This document shows, one piece after another, positions 8,245 to 19,567 of a DNA stretch of 44,992 bases. Origin of the DNA: Hydrogenophaga sp. GTDB lineage: Bacteria; Pseudomonadota; Gammaproteobacteria; Burkholderiales; Burkholderiaceae_C. The stretch covers positions 1 through 44,992 of the forward strand of contig JALORL010000002.1 in NCBI GenBank assembly GCA_025458915.1. Direction: 5' to 3'. Position numbers and translations under genes: made by a program. Position 1 is the stretch's first letter; each line of letters starts with the position of its first letter. The notes beneath the pieces are model-generated. The model worked only from the letters and a program-made list of their open reading frames with translations, was not told the origin of the DNA and ran no database searches.

Positions 8245-8847
8245 ATGCTGCTGGACGCTGAAGACTCTCAACTCGTGCTCGTCGACTACCAGGAGCGCCT
8301 CCTGCCGGCCTTGTTTGAAGGGCCGCAGGCGCTGAGCAATGCGCTGCGGCTGGCGAAGATGGCCCGGCTGCTGGACGTACCTGTGTGGGGTACCGAGCAA
8401 AACCCGGAAAAGCTCGGCGCCAACGCCGCAGAGCTGAAGGCTCTGTGCGGCAAGACGCTGGCCAAGATGTCTTTCAGTGCTGCGTCAGACGGACTCTTGG
8501 ATTGGCTGCGCCCGCCCGCTCGGCTCCCGGGCGGAAACGCGCGCAGCCTGCCCAAGCATCTGCAAAAACCAGCGGCCGTGCCTGCCGGTCGCCAGACTGT
8601 GGTGCTCGCGGGGTGCGAGGCCCATGTCTGCTTGCTGCAGACCGCACTGGAACTGGTGGAGCATGAGCTTGATGTCTGGATCGTCACCGATGCCTGCACG
8701 TCCCGCACCGAACGCAACCGGGATGCCGCTTTTGACCGGCTCGCCGGTGCAGGGGCCGAACTGGTGACCACGGAGATGGTCGCATTTGAATGGTTGCGCA
8801 GTGCCGACCACCCGCTGTTCCGGGAGGTCCATGCGCTCATCAAGTAG
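8245..8847 (+). CDS. Isochorismatase-family cysteine hydrolase
   Basis: From the ATG at 8245, preceded by GAGGAAACC, the protein is 200 residues. It carries the family's catalytic triad: Asp14 in VLVDYQER, Lys74 in LAKMSFSA and Cys129 in GCEAHVC. The short form without a carrier domain resembles YcaC-like hydrolases, whose natural substrates are mostly unknown; no siderophore or nicotinamide-salvage genes are adjacent, so isochorismate itself is unlikely to be the substrate. The track start at 8104 is an extension lacking family similarity. The gene is single, with 224 bases between its start and the divergent peptidase start and 214 bases before prpE. Confidence 0.9.
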   Translation: MLLDAEDSQLVLVDYQERLLPALFEGPQALSNALRLAKMARLLDVPVWGTEQNPEKLGANAAELKALCGKTLAKMSFSAASDGLLDWLRPPARLPGGNARSLPKHLQKPAAVPAGRQTVVLAGCEAHVCLLQTALELVEHELDVWIVTDACTSRTERNRDAAFDRLAGAGAELVTTEMVAFEWLRSADHPLFREVHALIK

Positions 8848-8946
8848 CGATGCTCGTTCGCTGCTGGGGTAACCCGGGCTTCTGGGCAGAGGCGCACGGC
8901 TTGGCGTCACCCTACAGGGGCCTTGTCAGCGATACGAAAGCCGTTT

Positions 8947-8967
8947 CACCATAATTATGAATTCAGT
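8947..8967. promoter_or_regulatory. AT-rich segment upstream of prpE
   Basis: The stretch ACCATAATTATGAATTC contains the palindrome ATAATTAT and is the only markedly AT-rich part of the 214-base spacer before prpE. It is a plausible promoter or operator. A TTGTCA at 8923-8928 lies 21 bases before CATAAT, too far for an ordinary sigma-70 pair, so I do not assign boxes. Confidence 0.25.
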
Positions 8968-9061
8968 TTGTTGATGGTCCTGCCAGTCCCCGGGCGGCAT
9001 CACGATCGCCCGCCCACCTGCAGCCCTGCGCTGACATTCCACCCTGAACCTGGAGACCCCC

Positions 9062-10954
9062 ATGAGCTCATACGAAGCGTTCCACCGCCGATCCATTGAA
9101 GACCGCGATGCCTTCTGGACCGAACAGGCCATGCTCGTCGACTGGCACAGACCGTTTGACCGGGTATGCAACTACGACAACCCGCCGTTTGCCCGCTGGT
9201 TCGAAGGCGGTCAGACGAACCTGTGCCACAACGCGGTGGACCGACATTTGTCGGTGCGGGGCGATCAGAACGCTTTGATCTTCGTTTCCACGGAAACCAA
9301 TGCAGAACGGGTGTACAGCTTCCGTGAACTGCACCTTGAAGTGCAGCGCATGGCTGCGGTGTTGCTCGCCCAGGGAGTCAAGAAAGGCGACCGGGTTCTC
9401 ATCTACATGCCCATGATCCCGGAGGCTGCGTTCGCCATGCTGGCTTGCGCCCGCATCGGTGCCATCCACTGCGTGGTGTTCGGCGGATTCGCAAGCCATG
9501 CCCTGGCCAGCCGTATTGAAGACGCCACCCCGGTAGCCATCGTCAGCGCGGACGCGGGATCCCGCAATGGCAAGGTGGTCCCCTACAAGCCATTGCTGGA
9601 CGAGGCCATCCGGCTCTCCTCGCACAAGCCTTCGTCGGTGGTCATGGTCGACCGGGGGCTTGAACCCTTTGTCAGCTTGCCGGGCCGCGACCACGACTAC
9701 ACAGCGCTGCGGGAACAGCATCTGAATGCGCAAGTGCCCTGCGAATGGCTGGACGCCACCGACATCAGTTACACGATCTACACAAGCGGCACCACGGGCA
9801 AACCCAAGGGTGTCCAGCGCGACACCGGCGGCTATGCCGTGGCGCTGGCGGCTTCGATGAAGCACATCTTCATGGGCGAACCCGGTGAAACCTATTTTTC
9901 GACCAGCGATATCGGCTGGGTGGTGGGGCACAGCTACATCGTCTACGGCCCCCTCATCGCCGGGATGGCCACCATCATGTACGAAGGACTGCCTGTGCGC
10001 CCTGACGCAGGCATCTGGTGGCAGCTGGTGGAGAAGTACAAGGTGTCGGTCATGTTCAGTGCGCCCACGGCCGTGCGCGTGCTCAAGAAGCATGACGCGG
10101 CCTATCTGCAGAAGTACGACCTGTCGAGCCTGAAAGCGCTGTTCCTGGCCGGTGAACCATTGGACGAGCCCACTGCCACCTGGATCGCCGATGCCATTGG
10201 CGTGCCGATCATCGACAATTACTGGCAAACCGAGTCTGGCTGGCCGATCCTCACGATTGCCAACGGCATTGAGAAGAAGAGAAGCGTTTTCGGCAGCCCG
10301 GGCATTCCGATGTACGGGTACAACGTGAAGCTTCTGCACGAGGCCACAGGCGAAGAGCTCACCGGAGCAGACGAGCGGGGTGTCGTGGTGGTTGAGGGGC
10401 CCACCCCGCCGGGCTTCATGCAGACCGTCTGGAAAGACGACGCACGGTTCATCAACACCTACTGGAAAAGCGTTCCCGGAAAAATGGTGTATTCCACCTT
10501 CGACTGGGGTATCCGCGACAAGAACGGCTACTACTTCATACTCGGTCGTACCGATGACGTCATCAACGTTGCAGGGCACCGACTGGGCACCCGCGAAATC
10601 GAGGAAAGCATCTCCAGCCATCCCCGCATTGCCGAAGTGGCGGTGGTTGGCGTGGCCGATGCGCTCAAAGGTCAGGTCGCTATGGCCTTTGCCGTGGTCA
10701 AGGATGCAGCGACGCTGGGCGATGCCGCGGCCCGGCTGGCCCTGGAGGGTGAAATCATGAAGCGCGTGGATGAGCAACTGGGAGCCGTTGCCCGTCCGGC
10801 TCGGGTGCATTTCGTCAGCCTGCTGCCCAAGACGCGGAGCGGAAAAATGCTGCGTCGTGCGATCCAGGCGGTCTGCGAAGGCCGCGATCCTGGAGACCTC
10901 ACCACCATGGACGACCCCTCCGCATTGCAGCAGATCCGGGATCTGCTGGCTTGA
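9062..10954 (+). CDS. prpE: Propionyl-CoA synthetase (propionate--CoA ligase)
   Basis: The 630-residue protein is an ANL-superfamily acyl-CoA ligase. The AMP-binding P-loop reads TSGTTGKPKGVQRDTGG (about 240-256), and the QRDTGG ending is typical of PrpE rather than acetyl-CoA synthetase. The C-terminal adenylation lysine is Lys595 in KTRSGKMLRR. It would turn propionate, ATP and CoA into propionyl-CoA, the entry to the methylcitrate or methylmalonyl route. The ATG at 9062 follows a CTGGAGACC ribosome-binding site. No prpB, prpC or prpD gene is beside it, so the rest of the pathway must lie elsewhere. Acetate could be a secondary substrate. The lysine is a known acetylation target in the family, which would allow post-translational control. 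Confidence 0.93.
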   Translation: MSSYEAFHRRSIEDRDAFWTEQAMLVDWHRPFDRVCNYDNPPFARWFEGGQTNLCHNAVDRHLSVRGDQNALIFVSTETNAERVYSFRELHLEVQRMAAVLLAQGVKKGDRVLIYMPMIPEAAFAMLACARIGAIHCVVFGGFASHALASRIEDATPVAIVSADAGSRNGKVVPYKPLLDEAIRLSSHKPSSVVMVDRGLEPFVSLPGRDHDYTALREQHLNAQVPCEWLDATDISYTIYTSGTTGKPKGVQRDTGGYAVALAASMKHIFMGEPGETYFSTSDIGWVVGHSYIVYGPLIAGMATIMYEGLPVRPDAGIWWQLVEKYKVSVMFSAPTAVRVLKKHDAAYLQKYDLSSLKALFLAGEPLDEPTATWIADAIGVPIIDNYWQTESGWPILTIANGIEKKRSVFGSPGIPMYGYNVKLLHEATGEELTGADERGVVVVEGPTPPGFMQTVWKDDARFINTYWKSVPGKMVYSTFDWGIRDKNGYYFILGRTDDVINVAGHRLGTREIEESISSHPRIAEVAVVGVADALKGQVAMAFAVVKDAATLGDAAARLALEGEIMKRVDEQLGAVARPARVHFVSLLPKTRSGKMLRRAIQAVCEGRDPGDLTTMDDPSALQQIRDLLA

Positions 10955-10999
10955 AGGCACTCCAGCCCACGTCCCTCAATCAGGGTGTGGCAAAAAGTG

Positions 11000-11038
11000 T
11001 TGGGTGCGTAGGCTTGTTGTAAGTATGATCCATGCTTA
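11000..11038 (+). promoter_or_regulatory. Promoter with overlapping palindrome TAAGTATG-ATC-CATGCTTA
   Basis: TATGAT at 11024-11029 resembles a -10 box (one mismatch) and TTGGGT at 11000-11005 lies 18 bases before it. The -10 box is buried in an inverted repeat at 11020-11038, TAAGTATG and CATGCTTA around ATC, with one mismatch. A dimeric repressor bound there would block RNA polymerase. Since the ArsR-family gene starts just downstream, autoregulation is the natural reading. GTTGT at 11016-11020 and ACAAC at 11044-11048 form a further outer pair. Confidence 0.55.
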
Positions 11039-11061
11039 TATTCACAACTGTGAAGCCCGCC

Positions 11062-11436
11062 ATGGACCAGATGATCGAGACCGGTTCCAACGTCGAAAAA
11101 GCCCGCGTGTTCGAGCTTGCTGCCGAGTTGTTCGGTGTGCTGGCCACGCCCATGCGGCTGCGGGTGCTCAGCGCCCTGTGTGACAAGGAGAAATCCGTGT
11201 CGCAACTCCTGCAGGAAATCGACACCACCCAACCCAATCTGTCACAGCACCTGAACCTGCTGTACCGGGCGGGCGTGCTGGCCAAGCGCAAGGAGGGTAC
11301 CCAGGTGATCTACCGGGTCCAAAGCGAAAAGGCCGTCACGCTGTGCCGCACAGTGTGCACCCAGATCGCTATCGAAATGGACGAGCCCAGTTCGGTGCCT
11401 GCGTCCGAACGCCTCTCGCCCCGCGTCACGTCCTGA
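11062..11436 (+). CDS. ArsR-family winged-helix transcriptional regulator
   Basis: The core RLRVLSALCDKEKSVSQLL...QPNLSQHLNLLYRAGVLAKRKEG is a clear ArsR-family winged helix, with the recognition helix at QPNLSQHLNLL. I start it at the ATG at 11062 (124 residues); the track ATG at 11032 lies inside the putative operator, and a GTG at 11050 is also possible. The metal-binding CxC of classical ArsR/SmtB alpha-3 is replaced by SVS, so an alpha-3 metal site is absent. Cysteines at 40, 95 and 99 could form a thiol or persulfide switch as in the BigR/SqrR group, but their spacing does not match that group exactly. Neither neighbour (prpE, odhA) is an obvious metal or sulfur target. Ligand unknown. 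Confidence 0.85.
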   Translation: MDQMIETGSNVEKARVFELAAELFGVLATPMRLRVLSALCDKEKSVSQLLQEIDTTQPNLSQHLNLLYRAGVLAKRKEGTQVIYRVQSEKAVTLCRTVCTQIAIEMDEPSSVPASERLSPRVTS

Positions 11437-11647
11437 TCGATCGTTTGGCCTTGAGGATGCAGGCTGTTGCGCCAAGCCCCAAAAAATGGCGTTTTTCACG
11501 CACCTTTGCGTTTCCCTGCGGCTGATTTTTACCGGGGTCCTTGCGCCGGTGGCACAATCCGTCCCTGCAGTCAGGTCCTTCCACAGTCACTGTCGCATCC
11601 GCCAAACGGTTCAGCCGTGTCGCGGGAGGTTGTTTTAACCAGCTAAT

Positions 11648-11664
11648 GTTTCCCCAAGGGAAAC
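11648..11664. promoter_or_regulatory. Inverted repeat GTTTCCC-CAA-GGGAAAC before odhA
   Basis: A perfect 7-bp inverted repeat with a 3-base centre ends directly at the GGAGG ribosome-binding site of odhA (11665-11669). It could be an operator or an RNA hairpin that influences translation of the first gene of the operon. The rest of the 244-base spacer (11437-11647) must hold the operon promoter, but I see no clear sigma-70 boxes. Confidence 0.45.
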
Positions 11665-11680
11665 GGAGGTCAGCGGATTC

Positions 11681-14572
11681 ATGAGCGATACCCAATCGAA
11701 TGGGGGCAACGTCTATGTTGCCTACAACAGCAACTCCTACCTCTTCGGTGGCAATGCCCCGTACGTGGAGGAGATGTACGAAAACTACCTGGCGAACCCC
11801 GGTAGCGTTTCGGAAACCTGGCGGTCCTATTTCGACGCGCTGCAAAACGTGCCAGCGGCCGATGGGTCCAACGCCCGCGACGTACCGCACCTTCCCGTTG
11901 TCAATGCCTTCGCCGAGCGCGCCAAGCAGGGCGGCACCAAGGTGGTCATTGCCGCCGGTGCAGATTCCGACCTGGGTCGCAAGCGCGTTGCCGTTCAGCA
12001 GCTGATCGCCGCCTACCGCAACGTCGGCGCCCGCTGGGCCGATCTCGATCCTCTCAAGCGCACCGAGCGCGAGCACATTCCCGAGCTGGACCCATCGTTC
12101 TACGGCTTTACAGACGCCGACTTCGAGACGGTGTTCAACACCAGCAACACGTTCTTCGGCAAGGAAGTCATGTCCTTGCGGGACCTGCTGAACGCCCTGC
12201 GGGAAACCTACTGCGGCTCCATCGGTGCCGAGTACATGTACATCACCGAGCAAAGCCAGAAGCGCTGGTGGCAGGAAAAGCTCGAGTCCATCCGGTCCAA
12301 ACCGGCCTTTGACGTTGAACAGAAAAAGCACATCCTCGATCGCCTCACTGCGGCCGAGGGCCTTGAGCGCTTCCTGCACACCAAATACGTCGGGCAGAAG
12401 CGTTTCTCGCTGGAGGGCGGCGAGAGCTTCATTGCTGCGATGGACGAACTGATCCGCTCCGGCGGCAGCGCCGGTCTGCAGGAAATCGTCATCGGCATGG
12501 CCCACCGTGGCCGCCTGAACGTGCTGGTGAACACTCTGGGCAAGATGCCCAAGGATCTGTTTGCGGAGTTCGACCACACCGCGCCTGAAGACCTGCCCGC
12601 TGGCGACGTGAAGTACCACCAGGGCTTCAGCTCCGACGTGTCCACCCCTGGCGGCCCGGTGCATCTCACGCTGGCGTTCAACCCCTCGCACCTGGAAATC
12701 GTGAACCCGGTGGTGGAGGGCTCGGTGCGTGCCCGCATGGACCGCCGCGGCGACCCCCAGGGCAAGCAGGTGTTGCCGGTGCTGGTGCACGGCGATGCTG
12801 CCTTTGCCGGCCAGGGCGTGGTCATGGAAACCCTGGCGCTGGCCGAAACGCGGGGTTATTCCACCGGCGGCACGGTGCACCTGGTGATCAACAACCAGAT
12901 CGGCTTCACCACCTCCGACCCGCGCGACAGCCGATCCACGCTGTACTGCTCCGACATCGTCAAGATGATCGAAGCGCCGGTGCTGCACGTCAACGGCGAC
13001 GACCCGGAAGCCGTGGTGCTGGCCACGCGTCTGGCGCTGGAATTCCGCCTCACGTTCCAGAAGGACGTGGTGGTCGACATCGTGTGTTTCCGCAAGCTGG
13101 GCCACAACGAGCAGGACACGCCTTCGCTCACCCAGCCGCTGATGTACAAGAAGATCGCCAACCATCCTGGCACGCGCAAGCTGTACGCCGACAAGCTGGC
13201 GGCTCAGGGTCTGGGCGAAACGCTGGGCGATGACATGGCCAAGGCCTACCGCGCCGCGCTGGACGCTGGTCGGCACACCGTGGACCCGGTGCTCACCAAT
13301 TTCAAGAGCAAGTACGCGGTCGACTGGTCGCCCTTCCTGGGCAAGAAGTGGACCGACGCGGCCGACACCGCCATCCCGCTGGCCGAGTGGAAGCGCCTGG
13401 CCGAGCGCATGACGACCATTCCGGACAGCATCAACCCCCACCAACTGGTCAAGAAGGTATATGCCGATCGTGCAGCCATGGGCCGGGGCGACATTCCCGT
13501 GGACTGGGGCATGGGCGAGCACATGGCATTTGCCTCGCTGGTGGCCAGCGGCTTCCCGGTTCGCCTGTCTGGTGAAGACTGCGGCCGCGGTACCTTCACG
13601 CACCGGCATGCGGTCATCCACGACCAGAACCGCGAGAAGTACAACGAGGGCACCTACATCCCGCTGCAGAACGTGGCCGACAACCAGGCGCCGTTCGTGG
13701 TGATCGACTCCATCCTGTCGGAGGAGGCGGTGCTGGGCTTCGAGTACGGCTACGCTTCCAACGACCCGAACACCCTGGTGATCTGGGAAGCCCAGTTTGG
13801 CGACTTCGCCAACGGTGCACAGGTCGTGATCGACCAGTTCATTGCCTCCGGCGAAGTCAAGTGGGGCCGCGTCAACGGCATCACGCTGATGCTGCCGCAC
13901 GGCTATGAAGGACAGGGCCCGGAGCACAGTTCCGCACGGGTCGAGCGTTTCATGCAGCTGGCGGCCGATACCAACATGCAGATCGTCCAGCCGACCACGG
14001 CCAGCCAGATCTTCCACGTGCTGCGCCGCCAGATGGTGCGCCACCTGCGCAAGCCGCTGATCATCTTCACGCCGAAGTCCCTGCTGCGCAACAAGGACGC
14101 CACCTCGCCGCTGTCCGAATTCACCAAGGGCGGCTTCCAGACGGTGATTCCCGAGCAGGACGCGGCGGTGAACAAGAAGGCCGACAAGGTCAAGCGCGTG
14201 ATCTGCTGCTCCGGCAAGGTGTATTACGACCTCGTGAAAAAGCGGGAAGAAAAGGGCGCCGACGACGTGGCCATCATCCGCGTTGAACAGCTGTACCCCT
14301 TCCCGCACAAAGCGTTCTCGACCGAAATCAAGAAGTACCCCAACGCCACCGACATCGTCTGGTGCCAGGACGAGCCGCAGAACCAGGGTGCCTGGTTCTT
14401 TGTGCAGCACTACATCCACGAGAACATGCTCGAAGGCCAGAAGCTCGGCTATGCCGGTCGTGTGGCCTCTGCCTCCCCGGCAGTGGGTTATGCCCATCTC
14501 CACCAGGAGCAGCAGAAAACGCTGATCGAAGCGGCCTTTGCCAAGCTCAAGGGCTTCATCCTCACCAAATAA
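11681..14572 (+). CDS. sucA: 2-oxoglutarate dehydrogenase E1 component
   Basis: This 963-residue protein is the thiamine-diphosphate E1 subunit (also called OdhA) that decarboxylates 2-oxoglutarate in the TCA cycle. It shows the N-terminal E2-binding segment ([19 protein letters not shown]), the [14 protein letters not shown] motif, and the ThDP-binding stretch beginning [11 protein letters not shown] and ending NNQIGFTT (about 370-405). The length matches the family (about 930-960). The ATG at 11681 has GGAGG eleven bases upstream. It is the first gene of a three-gene sucA-sucB-lpd operon on the plus strand. The complex acts in the cytoplasm and feeds succinyl-CoA to the cycle. Nothing unusual is seen in the reading frame. 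Confidence 0.97.
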   Translation: MSDTQSNGGNVYVAYNSNSYLFGGNAPYVEEMYENYLANPGSVSETWRSYFDALQNVPAADGSNARDVPHLPVVNAFAERAKQGGTKVVIAAGADSDLGRKRVAVQQLIAAYRNVGARWADLDPLKRTEREHIPELDPSFYGFTDADFETVFNTSNTFFGKEVMSLRDLLNALRETYCGSIGAEYMYITEQSQKRWWQEKLESIRSKPAFDVEQKKHILDRLTAAEGLERFLHTKYVGQKRFSLEGGESFIAAMDELIRSGGSAGLQEIVIGMAHRGRLNVLVNTLGKMPKDLFAEFDHTAPEDLPAGDVKYHQGFSSDVSTPGGPVHLTLAFNPSHLEIVNPVVEGSVRARMDRRGDPQGKQVLPVLVHGDAAFAGQGVVMETLALAETRGYSTGGTVHLVINNQIGFTTSDPRDSRSTLYCSDIVKMIEAPVLHVNGDDPEAVVLATRLALEFRLTFQKDVVVDIVCFRKLGHNEQDTPSLTQPLMYKKIANHPGTRKLYADKLAAQGLGETLGDDMAKAYRAALDAGRHTVDPVLTNFKSKYAVDWSPFLGKKWTDAADTAIPLAEWKRLAERMTTIPDSINPHQLVKKVYADRAAMGRGDIPVDWGMGEHMAFASLVASGFPVRLSGEDCGRGTFTHRHAVIHDQNREKYNEGTYIPLQNVADNQAPFVVIDSILSEEAVLGFEYGYASNDPNTLVIWEAQFGDFANGAQVVIDQFIASGEVKWGRVNGITLMLPHGYEGQGPEHSSARVERFMQLAADTNMQIVQPTTASQIFHVLRRQMVRHLRKPLIIFTPKSLLRNKDATSPLSEFTKGGFQTVIPEQDAAVNKKADKVKRVICCSGKVYYDLVKKREEKGADDVAIIRVEQLYPFPHKAFSTEIKKYPNATDIVWCQDEPQNQGAWFFVQHYIHENMLEGQKLGYAGRVASASPAVGYAHLHQEQQKTLIEAAFAKLKGFILTK

Positions 14573-14582
14573 GCGCTGCACG

Positions 14583-14632
14583 AACGGGCCTTGCGCGCCG
14601 GCAACCTGCCCGCGCGAGCCGCCCCGTTTTTT
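14583..14632 (+). terminator. Terminator-like hairpin with T-run between sucA and sucB
   Basis: AACGGG at 14583 pairs with CCCGTT at 14623-14628, and GCGCG with CGCGC inside, followed by TTTTTT. The outer and inner stems are separated by an internal loop, so strength is uncertain. Placed eleven bases after the sucA stop and before the sucB start, it may be a partial terminator that lowers E2 relative to E1, or an mRNA-end stabiliser. Confidence 0.45.
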
Positions 14633-14661
14633 GCTGCCCAACGCAAACCCAGGAAAGAAAC

Positions 14662-15936
<1,275 letters not shown>

Positions 15937-15974
15937 CCCACCCCCGTTTATTGCTCACTTCGTGTAGCCGAATC

Positions 15975-16026
15975 CCCCCTCCAGGGGGCAATCCCTGCGG
16001 TCCGGCCAAGTCGGTTCCGCGGGATT
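15975..16026. repeat. REP-like double hairpin in the sucB-lpd spacer
   Basis: Two adjacent palindromes fill the spacer. CCCCC-TCCA-GGGGG lies at 15975-15988. A longer imperfect hairpin follows at 15990-16026, in which AATCCC pairs with GGGATT, GCGG with CCGC and CCG with CGG. From memory, similar GC-rich palindromic units are scattered between genes in Comamonadaceae genomes, but only this copy is present here. It could stabilise the upstream sucAB message or attenuate lpd. Confidence 0.55.
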
Positions 16027-16100
16027 TCTGGAAGTTGTTACGTCGCGTTTCTGCAATGGCGTTCCTTCCGGGTTTTGAAGAACCTCATTGAAAGAATTTC

Positions 16101-17528
<1,428 letters not shown>

Positions 17529-17534
17529 ACCCGT

Positions 17535-17602
17535 CTGAACGCCTGTTCGTGTTCAGGTTTGCCCCGATGAGCCAGCGCTCGGATCCGTTCGCTGGCCGGG
17601 GC
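17535..17602 (+). terminator. Two hairpins after lpd
   Basis: CTGAAC at 17535 pairs with GTTCAG at 17551-17556. Next, GCCCCG and GCCAGCG at 17561-17577 pair with CGCTGGC and CGGGGC at 17590-17602, giving a 13-bp stem with a 4-base bulge. No T-run follows, so it is either a non-canonical terminator or an mRNA 3'-end protector for the sucAB-lpd transcript. Confidence 0.45.
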
Positions 17603-17660
17603 TTCCAGGGTGTTCGGGCGGGTCCCCGCCTTGTTCCCGGCAGCTTCCATCAAGGCATTC

Positions 17661-18758
17661 ATGTCTGTCCGTAGCACCTACGAGGCCGCACTGCGCGAGC
17701 GCGGCTACACCTCCGATCCGGCGCAGGAACGCGCCGTGGATGCGCTCGAGCGTTGCGCCAACGAGTGGGCGCGCTACAAGGAGAAACGCTCGAACGCGCT
17801 CAAGAAACTCATCAACCGGCCGGAGATCCCGCGCGGCGTCTACATGTACGGTGGAGTCGGGCGAGGCAAAAGCTTTCTCATGGACTGCTTTTTCAATGCG
17901 GTTCCCATTCGGCGGAAAACCCGCTTGCACTTTCACGAATTCATGCGCGAGGTGCACCGGGAGTTGCGCGACCTGCAAGGCACGGTCAACCCCCTCGACG
18001 AACTCGGGCTACGCATCGCCAAGCGCTACAAACTCATCTGCTTCGATGAGTTTCATGTGGCGGACGTGACCGACGCGATGATTCTCCATCGCCTCCTGGA
18101 CGCCTTGTTCAAGGCCGGCGTGGGGTTCGTTACCACCTCGAACTTCCATCCGGACGGGCTGTACCCCAACGGGCTTCACCGCGACCGCATCCTGCCGGCC
18201 ATCGACCTCCTCAAGCAGCGGCTGGAAGTGCTCAGCGTGGACAACGGGACCGACTACCGGCAGCGCACGCTGACCCATGTGCAGCTCTATCACTGCCCGC
18301 TTGGGCCGGAATCCGAGGCGGCCATGGAAGCCACCTTCAACCAGTTGGCTGAGGCAGGCGACCAGGACCCGGTGATGCAGATCGAGGCCCGGCAGATCCG
18401 CGCCGTGCGGCGCGCAGGCGGGGTGATCTGGTTCGATTTCCGCACCCTTTGCGGAGGCCCTCGCTCACAGAACGACTATCTGGAAATTGCTTCCCAGTTC
18501 CACACACTCCTGTTGTCCAACGTGCCGCAGATGTCGGTGCGGCAGGCGTCGGAGGCCAGGCGCTTCACGTGGTTGATCGATGTGCTCTACGACCGTCGGG
18601 TAAAGCTGGTGGTGTCTGCCGCGGTGCAGCCCGAGCAGCTTTACCTGGAAGGGCCGATGTCGCACGAGTTTCCCCGTACCGTATCCCGTCTCAACGAAAT
18701 GCAGTCGGCCGAGTTCACCGCTCTGGAACATCGTCTGGTGGACACCGGCCTGACCTGA
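17661..18758 (+). CDS. zapE: Cell division protein ZapE (AFG1-like ATPase)
   Basis: The ATG at 17661 gives 365 residues, matching the ZapE family; the track start at 17610 adds 17 residues without similarity. Walker A is GGVGRGKS at 64-71 and Walker B is LICFDEFHV, with the sensor region GFVTTSNFHPDGLYPNGLHRD. The family is related to mitochondrial AFG1. In E. coli ZapE associates with the Z-ring and affects FtsZ filaments under stress, at the inner face of the membrane. It follows lpd, an arrangement I associate with Burkholderiales, but the hairpins between them suggest separate transcription. It is convergent with the PP2C phosphatase gene. Confidence 0.93.
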   Translation: MSVRSTYEAALRERGYTSDPAQERAVDALERCANEWARYKEKRSNALKKLINRPEIPRGVYMYGGVGRGKSFLMDCFFNAVPIRRKTRLHFHEFMREVHRELRDLQGTVNPLDELGLRIAKRYKLICFDEFHVADVTDAMILHRLLDALFKAGVGFVTTSNFHPDGLYPNGLHRDRILPAIDLLKQRLEVLSVDNGTDYRQRTLTHVQLYHCPLGPESEAAMEATFNQLAEAGDQDPVMQIEARQIRAVRRAGGVIWFDFRTLCGGPRSQNDYLEIASQFHTLLLSNVPQMSVRQASEARRFTWLIDVLYDRRVKLVVSAAVQPEQLYLEGPMSHEFPRTVSRLNEMQSAEFTALEHRLVDTGLT

Positions 18759-18812
18759 GCGTCCGCCACTGCGCGAAAGTTGTTTGCTTCGTCGACCCGC
18801 AGCAGCGCTCAG
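18755..18812. terminator. Candidate bidirectional terminator between zapE and the PP2C gene
   Basis: CTGAGCG at 18755-18761 pairs with CGCTCAG at 18806-18812. Inside, CTGCG (18769-18773) pairs with CGCAG (18798-18802) and CGAA with TTCG. The stop codons of both convergent genes lie within the outer arms. Such a symmetric structure could end both transcripts. There is no long T-run on either side. Confidence 0.4.
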
Positions 18813-19567
18813 TTCAGCGGATCCAGCTTCACGATCACCAGCGAGAGGTTGTCGCCCATGCCTTTGGCACGCGTTCTGGCCTTCTGGATCAGGAACTCGC
18901 AAGCCTCCCGCGGGGACAGCATGGCGACGGTGCTGGAAATTTCGTCGGGCGTGAAGTAGTGCCATACCCCGTCACTGCAGGCCACCAGCGCGTCGCCAGG
19001 CACCAATTGCTGGATGGTGTGCATGTCTATCGGGGGATCGTTGTCGGTACCCAGGCAGCCCATCAGGATGTTGGAATGTGGATGCTCCAGCGCCTCTTCC
19101 TCGCTGATTTCCCCCTGGTTGACCAAGGTCTGCACATAGGAATGGTCCATTGTGCGGAACACCATTTTTCCATTGCGAAAGTGATAGAGGCGTGAATCCC
19201 CGGCGTGCACCCAGTGGCAGTCACCGGCTGGGTTGATCAGGAAAGCCGCAATGGTGCTGTGGGGTTCTTGTTCGGCCGATACCGCCGTGAGCTTGATCAC
19301 GAGGTGCGACTCTTCCACGATTTGCCGCAGCAGGGCTGCACTTTCGTCCGACTCGGGGTCGTAGCGCTCGAACAACTGCCGCGCGGTAAGCATCACCTGG
19401 TCCGATGCCTTGCGCCCGCCGCTGCGCCCGCCCATGCCGTCCGCCACCACCGCCAGAAGACACCCGCTGTGGCGCGCATGGTGCAACAGACAGACCTGGT
19501 CCTGCTGGTAGTCACGGTCACCCTTGTGGATGCCGGTGGACGCCTGGATGCGGTAGCCTTTGGACAT
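18809..19567 (-). CDS. PP2C-family (PPM) serine/threonine protein phosphatase
   Basis: The 252-residue protein has all core PPM motifs: GDRDYQQDQ near the N-terminus, VADGMGG at 41-47 for metal binding, HAGDSRLYHF, CSDGVWHYF and the C-terminal GDNLSLVIV. It is a metal-dependent cytoplasmic phosphatase without extra domains or membrane segments, similar to the stand-alone PPM phosphatases of Proteobacteria that oppose Hanks-type kinases. No kinase or FHA partner is adjacent, so its substrate is unknown; PrkA at the left end of the window is far away and a link would be speculation. The start ATG at 19567 has no obvious Shine-Dalgarno. The gene is divergent from dinG across 158 bases. Confidence 0.92.
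   Translation of the reverse strand: MSKGYRIQASTGIHKGDRDYQQDQVCLLHHARHSGCLLAVVADGMGGRSGGRKASDQVMLTARQLFERYDPESDESAALLRQIVEESHLVIKLTAVSAEQEPHSTIAAFLINPAGDCHWVHAGDSRLYHFRNGKMVFRTMDHSYVQTLVNQGEISEEEALEHPHSNILMGCLGTDNDPPIDMHTIQQLVPGDALVACSDGVWHYFTPDEISSTVAMLSPREACEFLIQKARTRAKGMGDNLSLVIVKLDPLN

Noticed and set aside
9068-10960. 630-codon minus-strand ORF opposite prpE
   Set aside because: It mirrors the prpE frame almost exactly and has no recognisable domain.
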